Position numbers and translations under genes: made by a program. From Anaerolineales bacterium (GTDB lineage: Bacteria; Chloroflexota; Anaerolineae; Anaerolineales; Villigracilaceae): a DNA stretch of 64,000 nucleotides. The notes beneath the pieces are model-generated. The model was given only the letters and a program-made list of their open reading frames with translations, searched no databases and had not been told where the DNA came from. Position 1 is the stretch's first letter. Each line of letters begins with the position of its first letter. Location of the stretch: positions 62,001-126,000 of the forward strand of contig JAFGSI010000028.1 in assembly GCA_016934715.1 (NCBI GenBank), in the 5' to 3' direction. Below are positions 42,938-50,987 of the stretch, in pieces.

Positions 42938-42956
42938 AGTTGATATACCTCCAGGG

Positions 42957-43943
42957 CTAGTCGCCGCTCGTGTGGGCTTGCTTGCTACCGCGCAGCAGGG
43001 AGCCGGCCAGGTTGAAGCGGTAGAACTGGCCAGCCGGGTCAACCAGGCCATCCAGGATCCGATCGATCTCCTGCGGGTCATCACTGTCGATGACCGAGGC
43101 GAAGGCAGAAATGAGGCGGGCTCCGTAGTCGACCACGCCCTCAGCAGGACCGTAGCAGCCGATGCACTGGGCGCCGGCCGACGGGCAGCGGGCGTTGCAG
43201 CCACTGCGGGTGGCAGGCCCGTTGCAGGGGATGCCCTGCTCGAGCAGGCACAGATCGGGATCGACCTTGCCGAGCTGGATGCGCTTGAACTCCTTGATCG
43301 TCTTGACGTTGCGCGTGCGCTCACACTCGTCGCAGACAGTTGAGTTGCCTGCGCCGATGGTGGCCCCCTTGGGCGGCAGATCCGCCTTGCCTTGCAGCGC
43401 GGCGATTACGACGTCGATGACCGCAGCGATCTGGTGAGACTCGGGCGGACAGCCGGGCATGTAGTAGTCAACGTCCACGACCTGGTCAAGGGTCCGCAGG
43501 AGCGGGTAGAGGGTCGGGATGGTGATCTCGCCTTCGGGCATCTGGTAATGCGGTTGTGGGCGGAGGTTGTCCGGGTTCTCGGTCGAGACGGTGGTGAAGG
43601 CCGTGTCGATGACCTCCTGGATGGGGGTGAAATTGGCCAGGCCGGGGATGCAGCCCTCGCAGGCGCACGAACCAAAAGCCACCAGGATCTTGGATTTCTT
43701 GCGCAGCAGGTGGGCGATGTGCTCGTTCTCGTCGTTGCGGATGCCGCCATTCCACAGGCACAGGGTGATTTCGCCGTCTTTCATTTTCTCAACGTCGGCA
43801 TACTTGGCGTCCATGGCCACCGGCCAGAAGACCACTTCGAAGTTGGCGTCAACGTCCAGGATCTTCTCATGGATGTTCAGGACGGCGATCTCACAGCCAC
43901 CGCAGGAAGCGGCCCAGTACATGGCGAATTTTGGTTTACTCAT
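42957..43943 (-). CDS. mvhG: [NiFe]-hydrogenase small subunit (MvhG-like)
   Basis: Iron-sulfur small subunit of 328 residues. SCGGCEIAVL (Cys14, Cys17) starts the proximal cluster; other cluster cysteines are in FGSCACEGCIPG (about 92), MPGCPPES (about 165), and the C-terminal region with CDECERTRN (about 210), CLLEQGIPCNG, CNARCPSAGAQCIGCYG (about 255). It lacks a twin-arginine signal and so stays in the cytoplasm, as in group 3c. The ATGA overlap with mvhD (4 bases) implies coupled translation. It passes electrons from MvhA to MvhD. Confidence 0.93.
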   Translation of the reverse strand: MSKPKFAMYWAASCGGCEIAVLNIHEKILDVDANFEVVFWPVAMDAKYADVEKMKDGEITLCLWNGGIRNDENEHIAHLLRKKSKILVAFGSCACEGCIPGLANFTPIQEVIDTAFTTVSTENPDNLRPQPHYQMPEGEITIPTLYPLLRTLDQVVDVDYYMPGCPPESHQIAAVIDVVIAALQGKADLPPKGATIGAGNSTVCDECERTRNVKTIKEFKRIQLGKVDPDLCLLEQGIPCNGPATRSGCNARCPSAGAQCIGCYGPAEGVVDYGARLISAFASVIDSDDPQEIDRILDGLVDPAGQFYRFNLAGSLLRGSKQAHTSGD

Positions 43944-44410
43944 GCGGGCACCTCCTCTTTCTCGATCTCCGGCAGGGCCTCGGCCCCGTTCCAGTTCAGC
44001 GGCCCCAGGGCACGCACGTCTTCGACGAACTTGGTGACCTCGGAAGCGAAGATCGCGCCCTCGGCGGCGCTCGCCCAGAGCAGTTTCAGGCGGGCAGGTG
44101 CGATGCCCAACTGTTCCAGGACGCGCGTCACCAGGTGGAAGCGGCGCAGGGCCTTGTAGTTCTGGTTGACGTAGTGGCAGTCGCCTGGATGACAGCCGGA
44201 GATCAGCACGGCATCGGCGCCTCCGGCGAAGGCCTTGAAGATAAAGGTCGGGTCAAGACGCCCGGAGCACATCAGGCGGATCAGCCGGACGTTGTGAGCG
44301 TACTTCATGCGCGAGATCCCGGCCATGTCGGCGGCCCGGTAGGAGCACCAGTTACAGGTGAAGCCAATGATGGTTGGCTCGAAGGGTTTTTTTTCAGTCG
44401 TCTCAGTCAT
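43940..44410 (-). CDS. mvhD: MvhD-like iron-sulfur adapter subunit
   Basis: Small [2Fe-2S]-type adapter of 156 residues that links hydrogenase to HdrA. Cys19 and Cys22 in FTCNWCSYRAAD, Cys48 in MCSGRLD, and GCHPGDCHY (about 71) are the family cysteines. It lies directly between hdrA and mvhG, overlapping the latter by 4 bases and separated from hdrA by 12, as in methanogen operons. Confidence 0.93.
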   Translation of the reverse strand: MTETTEKKPFEPTIIGFTCNWCSYRAADMAGISRMKYAHNVRLIRLMCSGRLDPTFIFKAFAGGADAVLISGCHPGDCHYVNQNYKALRRFHLVTRVLEQLGIAPARLKLLWASAAEGAIFASEVTKFVEDVRALGPLNWNGAEALPEIEKEEVPA

Positions 44411-44422
44411 GGTCTTCTCTCC

Positions 44423-46450
44423 TTAAGCCTTGACGGCCTCCTTGCTCTTGATATTCAGAAACAGCAGCCCGTCGATCTGAGAGAGAATTTGCTCGTTGGA
44501 GAAACCGGTGCCCGAAATGGCACCCGCCGGGCAGGCTGCCACGCAGGTCCCGCAGCCCTGGCACAGGGCCGGGTTGATTTCGCTGACCATCTTGTCTTCG
44601 TGGAACAGGATGGCGCTGAAGGGGCACAGGTCGTTGCAGATGCGGCAGCCCGAGCATTGCTCTTCGTTGACCGTGGCGCGCACGGGTTCGAGGGCGATTT
44701 CCTTCTGCTGGATCTTGCCAAGCACGCGGGCAGCTGCGGCCGCGCCCTGGACGACGCTGGCGGGAATGTCCTTGGGACCCTGGACGACGCCGGCGATGTA
44801 GATGCCTTCGGTCATGGTTGCCACCGGGTCCAGCTTGGGGTGCTTCTCGATGAACCAGCCGTCGGCCGAGCAGGAGATGCCGAACCTCTTGGCGACTTCC
44901 TTCGAGTCGGCGCGCGGCTCGAGCGCGGCCGAGAGGACGACCATGTCGACCGGGATGCGGCGCTGCTTGCCGATCAGGGTGTCTTCCACCTGGATGACCA
45001 GCTTACCTTCCTCGGCCGGGCTGAGAGCGGCATCGGTGACCTCGGCCACCTTGCCGCGTATGAACAGGGTGCCTTCCTCGATCAAGCGCTGGTAGAACTC
45101 GTCGTAGGCCTTGGCCGGGGTGCGGATGTCGATGTAGCAGTTGTAGACCGTTGCCCCGGTCCGTTCGTGGACCAGGTGGGCGAATTTCAGGCTCTGCATG
45201 CAGCAGATCGACGAGCAGTAGTTGTTGTAGTTCTTGTCGCGCGAGCCTACACAGTGGATGATGGCGACGCTCTTGGGGACCGTCTTGCCGTCGCGCAGGA
45301 CGATCTGGCCGCCCGTCGGGCCGGCGGCATTCGAGAGGCGCTCGAACTCCATGCTGGTAAAGACGTTCGGCAGGCGGCCGTAGCCGTAGTTCGGAATGCG
45401 GCGGGCATCAAACAGATCCCAGCCGGTGGCCAGGATGATATTGCCGACCTCGACGTTCATGATCTCGTCTTCCTGGGCGAAGTTGATCGCCCCGGTCGGG
45501 CAGAATTTCTCGCAGGCCTTGCAGGTGCCCTTCTCGTAGTAAATGCAGTTCTCCCGGTCGATTACTGGATACTTGGGCACTGCCTGGGGGAAGGGAGTGT
45601 AGACCGCCTTGCGGTAGCCGATCCCGACCTCGAACTTGTCGTCGATCACCTTCTTGGGGCATTTCTCCCAGCAGATGCCGCAGCCGGTGCAGTCGGCCTC
45701 GTTGACTGAGCGGGCTCGCTTGCGGATCGAGACAACGAAATTGCCTACGAACCCGTCAACTTTCTCGACTTCGGAGTAGGTCAGCAGGGTGATGTTGGGG
45801 TGGTTGCCCACCTGGACCATCTTGGGCGTCAGGATGCAGGCTGAGCAGTCCAGGGTTGGGAAGGTCTTGTCGAACTGGGCCATGTGCCCGCCGATGGACG
45901 GCTCGCGTTCGACCAGGTAGACCGGGTATCCCGCGTCGGCGATCTCCAGGGCGGCCTGGATGCCGGCGATCCCGCCGCCAACGATCAGCGTGGCGGGGTG
46001 GATCGAGACGTACAGCGGTTCAAGCGGTTCGTGGTGCACTACCCGGGAGACGCCGCCGGAGATGATCGCCTTCGATTTCTCGGTGGCGGCGTCCTTGTCG
46101 GTATGTACCCAGGAGACCTGTTCGCGGATCGAGACCAGTTCGCACAGGTAGGGGTTCAGGTCAGCGCCTTTGCAGGCGGTGCGGAAGGTTTGTTCGTGCA
46201 GGTGGGGCGAGCAGGCGGCGACCACGACACGGGTCAGGCCGAATTCCTTGATATCGTTCTGGATCAGTTCCTGCCCCAGGCTGGAGCACATGAACTTGTA
46301 GTCGCGTGAGACCACGACGCCCTGGTCTTTCAATTTCTCTCCGGCCCAGGTGCTGACATCTTCGACGTTGACCACGCCGGCGATGTTGGTGCCGCAGTGA
46401 CAGACGTAGACGCCAACGCGTTCCTGGGGTTTCTTCTCTTCAGCGCTCAT
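44423..46450 (-). CDS. hdrA: Heterodisulfide reductase subunit A-like bifurcating flavoprotein
   Basis: FAD-containing iron-sulfur protein of 675 residues, the site of electron bifurcation in Hdr complexes. Seen: N-terminal VCHCGTNIAGVV (Cys17, Cys19) with Cys55 and Cys80 for the extra cluster; a Rossmann FAD motif ATLIVGGGIAGIQAAL near 153; SACILTPKM near 213; a ferredoxin insert CTGCGICWEKCP near 256 and CKACEKFCPTGA near 322; and a C-terminal ferredoxin pair CSGCRICNDLCP (about 603) and CQGCGTCVAACP (about 633). No Sec codon. It overlaps hdrB by 4 bases. Confidence 0.94.
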   Translation of the reverse strand: MSAEEKKPQERVGVYVCHCGTNIAGVVNVEDVSTWAGEKLKDQGVVVSRDYKFMCSSLGQELIQNDIKEFGLTRVVVAACSPHLHEQTFRTACKGADLNPYLCELVSIREQVSWVHTDKDAATEKSKAIISGGVSRVVHHEPLEPLYVSIHPATLIVGGGIAGIQAALEIADAGYPVYLVEREPSIGGHMAQFDKTFPTLDCSACILTPKMVQVGNHPNITLLTYSEVEKVDGFVGNFVVSIRKRARSVNEADCTGCGICWEKCPKKVIDDKFEVGIGYRKAVYTPFPQAVPKYPVIDRENCIYYEKGTCKACEKFCPTGAINFAQEDEIMNVEVGNIILATGWDLFDARRIPNYGYGRLPNVFTSMEFERLSNAAGPTGGQIVLRDGKTVPKSVAIIHCVGSRDKNYNNYCSSICCMQSLKFAHLVHERTGATVYNCYIDIRTPAKAYDEFYQRLIEEGTLFIRGKVAEVTDAALSPAEEGKLVIQVEDTLIGKQRRIPVDMVVLSAALEPRADSKEVAKRFGISCSADGWFIEKHPKLDPVATMTEGIYIAGVVQGPKDIPASVVQGAAAAARVLGKIQQKEIALEPVRATVNEEQCSGCRICNDLCPFSAILFHEDKMVSEINPALCQGCGTCVAACPAGAISGTGFSNEQILSQIDGLLFLNIKSKEAVKA

Positions 46451-47439
46451 TGGCTTGCCTCCTCGGTAGTACCGATAGGTTTTTTCTGCAGCGGGGACGG
46501 CATCGGCAGGCCGGCCGGCTTCTTGGCGGCCGGGGCTGCTTCCGGGACTTCGACCCCGATACGCTTAAGTGCCTGCCGGGCGCTGACGAACTCCTGTCCA
46601 AAACCGAGTTTCTCGGGTTTTTCGCCGAAGGCAATTCCCATCAACTGGGTGAAGAATAGAACCGGCATCTTGTAGTGGGTGTGGAAGTAGCCGTTCATCT
46701 GGCCCTGGAAGGCGTCCAGGTTCATCTGGCACATTGGACAGACCGTGGCGATCACATCCGCGCCACTCTCGGATGCCGCAGCGATCAGCCGGCGGATCAG
46801 TTCGAACGCGGTGTCAGGGCCGATCTGGGTCATATGGCCACCGCAGCAGGCGGTTTTCAGCGGGAAGTCGATCACCTCGGCGCCCAGAGCTTGCAGCAGC
46901 TCGTCGAATTCCAGGGGGTGTTCGGAGTCGGAGTAGCGTTCGCCGTAGTCCGGGCGGGGGAGCATGCAACCCAGGTACGGGACCACGCGCAGGCCGGCCA
47001 GCGGTTTGCTGACCTGGGCCCTGATCTTGTCCAGTCCGATTTCGTTGACCAATACGTCCAGCAGGTGACGGACGGCCAGTTTGCCGGGGGTGTAATGCAG
47101 CCCGCCGGCGGACAGGGCTTCGTTGATCTTTTCACCGAAGGCCTTGTCCTCGTACATGTAGTGGTCGGCCTTGGCCAGATTCAGGTAGCAGGCCGAACAG
47201 GGGGCGACGACCGTCTGGCTGCCGTTGGCCTGCTTCTCGGCCAACGCCAGATTGCGTCCGATCAGGGCGTAGGCCGGTGTTAGATTCAGGGAGAGATATT
47301 CGGTTGCGCCGCAGCAATTCCAATCGTCGATTTCTTTAAGCGCAATCCCGAGGGGCTTGCAGATCGCCATGGTCGATTCATAATAGGCCTTGGCGCTGCT
47401 TTCTATCGAGCAGCCGGGGTAGAAGATGTATTCGCTCAT
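46447..47439 (-). CDS. hdrB: Heterodisulfide reductase subunit B-like
   Basis: Catalytic disulfide-reductase-like subunit, 330 residues, with two CCG domains: GCSIES (Cys9), NCCGATEY (about 42) and APCSACYLN (about 80); then GCMLPRPD (about 154), ACCGGHMTQ (about 195), VCPMCQMN (about 235). The cysteine pattern is that needed for two noncubane [4Fe-4S] clusters in HdrB. A Pro/Ala-rich tail of 30 residues (KKPAGLPMPSPLQ) is unusual. Overlaps hdrA and hdrC by 4 bases each. Confidence 0.94.
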   Translation of the reverse strand: MSEYIFYPGCSIESSAKAYYESTMAICKPLGIALKEIDDWNCCGATEYLSLNLTPAYALIGRNLALAEKQANGSQTVVAPCSACYLNLAKADHYMYEDKAFGEKINEALSAGGLHYTPGKLAVRHLLDVLVNEIGLDKIRAQVSKPLAGLRVVPYLGCMLPRPDYGERYSDSEHPLEFDELLQALGAEVIDFPLKTACCGGHMTQIGPDTAFELIRRLIAAASESGADVIATVCPMCQMNLDAFQGQMNGYFHTHYKMPVLFFTQLMGIAFGEKPEKLGFGQEFVSARQALKRIGVEVPEAAPAAKKPAGLPMPSPLQKKPIGTTEEASQ

Positions 47440-48008
47440 GCCGCCTCCAGTTCCTTGGCGCGCTTTAGGATCTTCTTGAGTTGATCCATGCCCTGGATGC
47501 GCTTGGGGGGGGTGATTGACATTCCCTTCTTGGTGATCATGCCGATCGCCATCGGAGCCATTGCCAGCAGGCGCCCGGCGAAGTGCTTGAGCGTATGCAG
47601 ACCGGCCAGCCCGACCTCAAAACTGCGCCCGTAGTTCTCGACCCACCGGATGAAGGTCTTGGAAAAATCGGACGCCGTTTTTGCTTGATAGGCCTTGGTC
47701 TCCAGAGATATGTTCTTGATGGTATACATTACATCTGTAATATGAATATCCTGCGGGCAGCGTACGGTGCAAAAATAACAGGACACGCACATCCATGGAG
47801 TGTTGCTCGAAAGCACATTGTCGCGCATGTTGGCACGCAGCATGGCAAAGAGTGCACGCGGGGTATGGTCCATCGCGGAGGCGGACGGGCAGGAACCGCC
47901 GCAGGTACCGCATTGGATGCACATCTCAACATGCGAGTTGCCCGGCGTACGCATTGCCACTTCGTGCAGTAACGATGGCGGACCGCTTGTGGTAGGGTTA
48001 CTCGTCAT
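47436..48008 (-). CDS. hdrC: Heterodisulfide reductase subunit C-like
   Basis: Iron-sulfur subunit of 190 residues. ATG at 48008 is favoured because AAGGGAG lies eight bases upstream (an ATG at 48014 is the alternative). Two [4Fe-4S] motifs are CIQCGTCGGSCP (about 29) and CVSCYFCTVRCP (about 72), connected by a helical stretch. A helical C-terminal half follows (LKKILKRAKELEAA). It wires HdrA to HdrB and is the first gene of a seven-gene operon (hdrC-hdrB-hdrA-mvhD-mvhG-mvhA-protease). Promoter sequences were not clearly identified. Confidence 0.92.
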   Translation of the reverse strand: MTSNPTTSGPPSLLHEVAMRTPGNSHVEMCIQCGTCGGSCPSASAMDHTPRALFAMLRANMRDNVLSSNTPWMCVSCYFCTVRCPQDIHITDVMYTIKNISLETKAYQAKTASDFSKTFIRWVENYGRSFEVGLAGLHTLKHFAGRLLAMAPMAIGMITKKGMSITPPKRIQGMDQLKKILKRAKELEAA

Positions 48009-48225
48009 AGGCATCGCTCCCTTGGTGATATGTAATGTAAGGCCGCGGTATTAAGCCCCGGCTTTATAAAGACACCCCTTTAGTATGTTTTTATCGGTCT
48101 CAAAAGGGTAGTGGGATTAGTCACAGGTTTGGGTGATAAAACTCACCTGCATACAACGATGTTTTCGAGAATGGCCCTGCTTGGGATGGATTATTTTTAG
48201 TGATTCTGAAGCGGATGGTTTGGAG

Positions 48226-48231
48226 TATAAT
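48226..48231 (+). promoter_or_regulatory. -10 box of the structured RNA/ubiA leader
   Basis: Perfect TATAAT; weak -35. It predicts a transcript start near 48238, just ahead of the stems. Confidence 0.55.
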
Positions 48232-48237
48232 CGCGCC

Positions 48238-48480
48238 GAAATTGGGACCAGGAGTATCCGTAGTCCAATACTCCTGGTCGTAACCGTCCGCCTGGCAGCC
48301 AGCTTCTCTTTTCGAGGCTGCAGTCCTTGCGGTTGCGTATGCTCCTCGGACAACGCTTCCTGCCCGCAGCTGTTTCGTGGGGTAGCACGAAACAGCGATC
48401 TCCATGCGGGGATTCAGAACCCTGCCATCACGACGGCATGGGTCTGAATCAAGAAGGCTGCGGATATTCCCTGCAAGGCA
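48238..48480 (+). ncRNA. Candidate structured RNA or leader upstream of ubiA
   Basis: Downstream of a perfect TATAAT. Predicted stems: 12 bp (48246-48257 with 48268-48279); CAGCC/GGCTG (48296-48300 with 48316-48320); closing stem CCTTGC/GCAAGG (48325-48330 with 48473-48478); nested within it CCGCAG/CTGCGG (48364-48369 with 48458-48463), itself enclosing an 11-bp hairpin (48369-48379 with 48386-48396, sharing one base) and an imperfect 14-bp hairpin (48411-48426 with 48435-48450). No T-run terminator, so it may be the 5' leader of ubiA (129 bases further). It does not match 6S, SRP, RNase P, tmRNA or a riboswitch class that I recognise. Confidence 0.4.
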
Positions 48481-48608
48481 GGATTGACAGGTAGCATTGC
48501 AGACGAACAAGCCGTTCCTCTGGAGGAAAACTCAACCCTGTATGGCGCATCCCTTGGCACAAAGCCGAGGGCGTCCGCCGCCGGGCAATCCCCGAAAGGA
48601 AAGAAACC

Positions 48609-49637
48609 ATGAATTTCGCCATGTGGCGCAAAGCCCTTACTGTTATCCCCAATGTCAGCATTGATGAGTGGAACAAGCTGGATATCCTATCGAAGTGGTT
48701 GATCTCTACCCGGGCGGCGGTTCTGGTGATGACCTTCCTCTCAGCGGTCTTGGCCGGTCTGTTCGCCTTGCACGACGGCTACCGGGTCTCCCCGCTGGCC
48801 TGGCTGGTTCTGACCCTTGGCCTGGTCCTGGCCCATGCGACAAACAATATCTTCAACGATTACACCGATTACGTGCGGGGGGTCGACCAGGACAACTACT
48901 TTCGCACCATGTACGGCCCCCAGCCGATCGCCCACGGACTTGTGACCAAGCGCCAGCACCTGACCTACTTCGCCGTCACTGGCCTGCTGGCCCTGGCCTG
49001 TGGACTCTACCTGATCCTGGCCAATGGCAACGACCTGACGATCTGGGCCTTGTTGGGCGTGGGCGTTTTCTTCGTTTTATTTTATACCTGGCCGCTGAAA
49101 GGGCTGGCGCTGGGCGAGCTCTCCGTCCTGGTGGTCTGGGGTCCCCTGATGATCGGTGGCGGATACTACGTCCTGACCGGCCTATGGAATTGGCACACGG
49201 TCTGGGCCAGCCTGCCCTATGTCCTGGGGGTAACCACGGTCATCTTTGGCAAGCACATCGACAAGCTGCTGATTGACAAGGCCAAGAAACTCTATACCCT
49301 GCCGGTGGTGATCGGCGAAAAGGTGGCCCGTTTTTCGGTCCTGAGTATGATGATCCTGCCTTACCTTTTGGTGGTCGGATTGGTCATGGTGCGCTACTTC
49401 ACGCCGGTCATGCTGCTGGTCTTCGTGGCCGTGCCGACCTTCCTGAAGGTCTACCCGCAGTTCCTGCAGCCCAGGCCCGAGACCCGCCCCGCGGCGTTTC
49501 CGGAGGGACAGGGGGGCTGGCCGCTGTACTTCGCCCCGCAGGCCTTCATTAACAACCGGGCCTTTGGCATGTGGTTCATGCTGGGGTTGATCCTGGATGT
49601 CATTCTCCGGCTGGTATTTCCGGGTTTCTGGATCTAG
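48609..49637 (+). CDS. UbiA-family prenyltransferase
   Basis: Membrane prenyltransferase of 342 residues with about eight hydrophobic segments, resembling MenA/UbiA quinone enzymes. The first aspartate motif is NIFNDYTDYVRGVDQDN (80-96; Asp84, Asp87 and Asp93 bind Mg-diphosphate), and the second region has HIDKLLIDKAKKLYTLP (about 213). AAAGGAAAG precedes the ATG. It may attach the polyprenyl tail to a quinone ring; other UbiA members make haem O, chlorophyll or lipids. It lies after a long leader with structured RNA. Confidence 0.85.
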   Translation: MNFAMWRKALTVIPNVSIDEWNKLDILSKWLISTRAAVLVMTFLSAVLAGLFALHDGYRVSPLAWLVLTLGLVLAHATNNIFNDYTDYVRGVDQDNYFRTMYGPQPIAHGLVTKRQHLTYFAVTGLLALACGLYLILANGNDLTIWALLGVGVFFVLFYTWPLKGLALGELSVLVVWGPLMIGGGYYVLTGLWNWHTVWASLPYVLGVTTVIFGKHIDKLLIDKAKKLYTLPVVIGEKVARFSVLSMMILPYLLVVGLVMVRYFTPVMLLVFVAVPTFLKVYPQFLQPRPETRPAAFPEGQGGWPLYFAPQAFINNRAFGMWFMLGLILDVILRLVFPGFWI

Positions 49638-49697
49638 AGTGTTCCTCCCGCGGAATTTCAACTTCGCAGAAGGCGCTCTACTCGTGGAGGAATTTGC

Positions 49698-50141
49698 ATG
49701 CGCCCTGAGTGGGATTCCTATTTCTTGAAGATTGCCAAGGCTGTATCCGAGCGCTCCACCTGCGACCGGGCCCTCGTCGGTTGCGTGCTGGTGCGCGAAA
49801 AACGCATCCTGACGACCGGCTTCAACGGCTCTCCGTCCGGTCAGCCGCACTGCGACGAAGCAGGCCACCTGATGGTCGATGGGCACTGCGTCCGCACGAT
49901 CCACGCCGAGACAAATGCCATCATCCAGGCAGCCCTGCACGGCGTCTCCACCAAAGGCGCCACTTGCTATGTGACCCACTTCCCGTGCATCAATTGCGCC
50001 AAAGCCCTGGTCAATGCCGGCATCGTCAGGCTGGTGTACAGTGTTGCCTATCGTCTGGATGAGAACGCCTTGAATTTTATCAAGACGGCCGAGATCGAGA
50101 TCTGTCACAAGGAAGAGGCCCTTGATGCGGGGCAGGATTAG
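49698..50141 (+). CDS. dCMP deaminase-like cytidine/deoxycytidylate deaminase
   Basis: Zinc deaminase of 147 residues that would convert dCMP to dUMP for thymidylate synthesis. HAE (69-71) is the first zinc ligand and proton shuttle, PCINC (96-100) the second pair of ligands. The residues before the zinc site, GFNGSPSGQPHCDEAGH (41-57), are typical of dCMP/ComE-type deaminases. GGAGG lies upstream of the ATG. It follows ubiA by 60 bases. Confidence 0.92.
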   Translation: MRPEWDSYFLKIAKAVSERSTCDRALVGCVLVREKRILTTGFNGSPSGQPHCDEAGHLMVDGHCVRTIHAETNAIIQAALHGVSTKGATCYVTHFPCINCAKALVNAGIVRLVYSVAYRLDENALNFIKTAEIEICHKEEALDAGQD

Positions 50142-50154
50142 GAAGTAGCCGAAG

Positions 50155-50910
50155 TCACAAGATCGCGATGTCGGATATTTCCAGCCAGGCTTCCGGATTG
50201 GAGAGGGTCCCGTGGCTCAGGTCGCCATCCGGGGTGAAGGCGGCGTACTGGTTGTCGATCCACAGCACCAGCGCCAGGGGCGGGCGGGGGGAGAGGCTGG
50301 CCTTCAAGATGATTTTCCCATCCACGCGGAACAGGCATTCCTCATCGCGCCAGGTGATTTCGTAGGTATGCCATTCTGTGATGTTTACCCGGACAGCGGC
50401 ACCTTCCTGGCGGACGATCTTCCCGGCCAGCTGGCGCAGCAAGCGCCGCAGCGGCCGGAATGCCAGCAAAGGCAGGAGTGGGCCGGCGGGCGCGAACAGG
50501 ATTGTCGGCCAGCGCGGTGAGAGGAAAGTCCCGGCGAAGAAGCCGTCGGCCGGGTGGCCGGGGCGCAGAGCCAGGTGGTTGGGCGGCGAGGCGTGGAAGA
50601 ACCAGGCCGCCTGCGGGAGGCAGGGCAGGCGCAGGGGCTGCCCGCCGAAGCCAAGACCGATTCCAAATGGGTCGTTCCACAACCCGAATCCCCAGGTCCC
50701 GGGCAGGTCGGCGTTCGAGAGACGGGCGCGCAGACCGAGGGTCCTGGGTGGGGTCCAGGGGAAGCGATGGCGGACGAGATGCGCATAGTCATCCAGTTGG
50801 GCCAGGCGGTATGTTCCCTTGTCTCCGGCAGGGAGGAACAGCCGCCAGCCGTTCGGAATGACGGAGATGTTCGCTCCGGGTGTCTGGCGGGGATGCAGTT
50901 GGTTTTTCAT
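50155..50910 (-). CDS. Hypothetical protein, jelly-roll-like
   Basis: Cytoplasmic-looking protein of 251 residues with no signal or membrane segment. The pattern of short beta strands (GLRARLSNADLPGTWGFGLW; then WHTYEITWRDEECLFRVDGKII at about 194-215; LVLWIDNQYAA near 220) is reminiscent of a concanavalin-A-like sugar-binding or GH16-like beta-sandwich, but the conserved catalytic E-x-D is not visible. It is divergent from an MBL-fold gene and appears to share a symmetric promoter with it. Confidence 0.65.
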   Translation of the reverse strand: MKNQLHPRQTPGANISVIPNGWRLFLPAGDKGTYRLAQLDDYAHLVRHRFPWTPPRTLGLRARLSNADLPGTWGFGLWNDPFGIGLGFGGQPLRLPCLPQAAWFFHASPPNHLALRPGHPADGFFAGTFLSPRWPTILFAPAGPLLPLLAFRPLRRLLRQLAGKIVRQEGAAVRVNITEWHTYEITWRDEECLFRVDGKIILKASLSPRPPLALVLWIDNQYAAFTPDGDLSHGTLSNPEAWLEISDIAIL

Positions 50911-50952
50911 CAGGATGCTGGTCTTTTTTGATCCGAGTAAGCCATCCTCTAG

Positions 50953-50968
50953 ATTATACGTGTATAAT
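50953..50968. promoter_or_regulatory. Symmetric divergent promoter
   Basis: ATTATAC-GT-GTATAAT is an inverted repeat whose arms each contain TATAAT, one per strand. It lies 42 bases from the start of the minus-strand gene at 50910 and 19 bases before the plus-strand gene at 50988, so one sequence can act as both -10 boxes. Confidence 0.55.
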
Positions 50969-50987
50969 TGGCCCGCATGGAGGTTTC

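Larger units (their letters stand above)
48009..48608. other. Divergent intergenic region between hdrC and ubiA
   Basis: No protein gene seen over 600 bases. It contains a TATAAT box and a dense set of nested stems on the plus strand (described below), with a further unstructured stretch of about 120 bases before ubiA. Confidence 0.6.

Noticed and set aside
41390-42943. A long plus-strand open frame of 517 codons opposite mvhA
   Set aside because: It is the antisense shadow of a conserved hydrogenase gene; GC-rich third positions create such frames and its protein resembles nothing.
43931-45709. Plus-strand open frame of about 592 codons opposite hdrA and mvhD
   Set aside because: Antisense shadow of hdrA/mvhD; low-complexity composition.
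48238-48480. 6S, SRP, RNase P, tmRNA or cobalamin riboswitch
   Set aside because: Compared by eye to their conserved cores; no match to the GGAAGGAAGC-type SRP loop, the RNase P start, tmRNA tag or a B12 box. Branching also differs from 6S.
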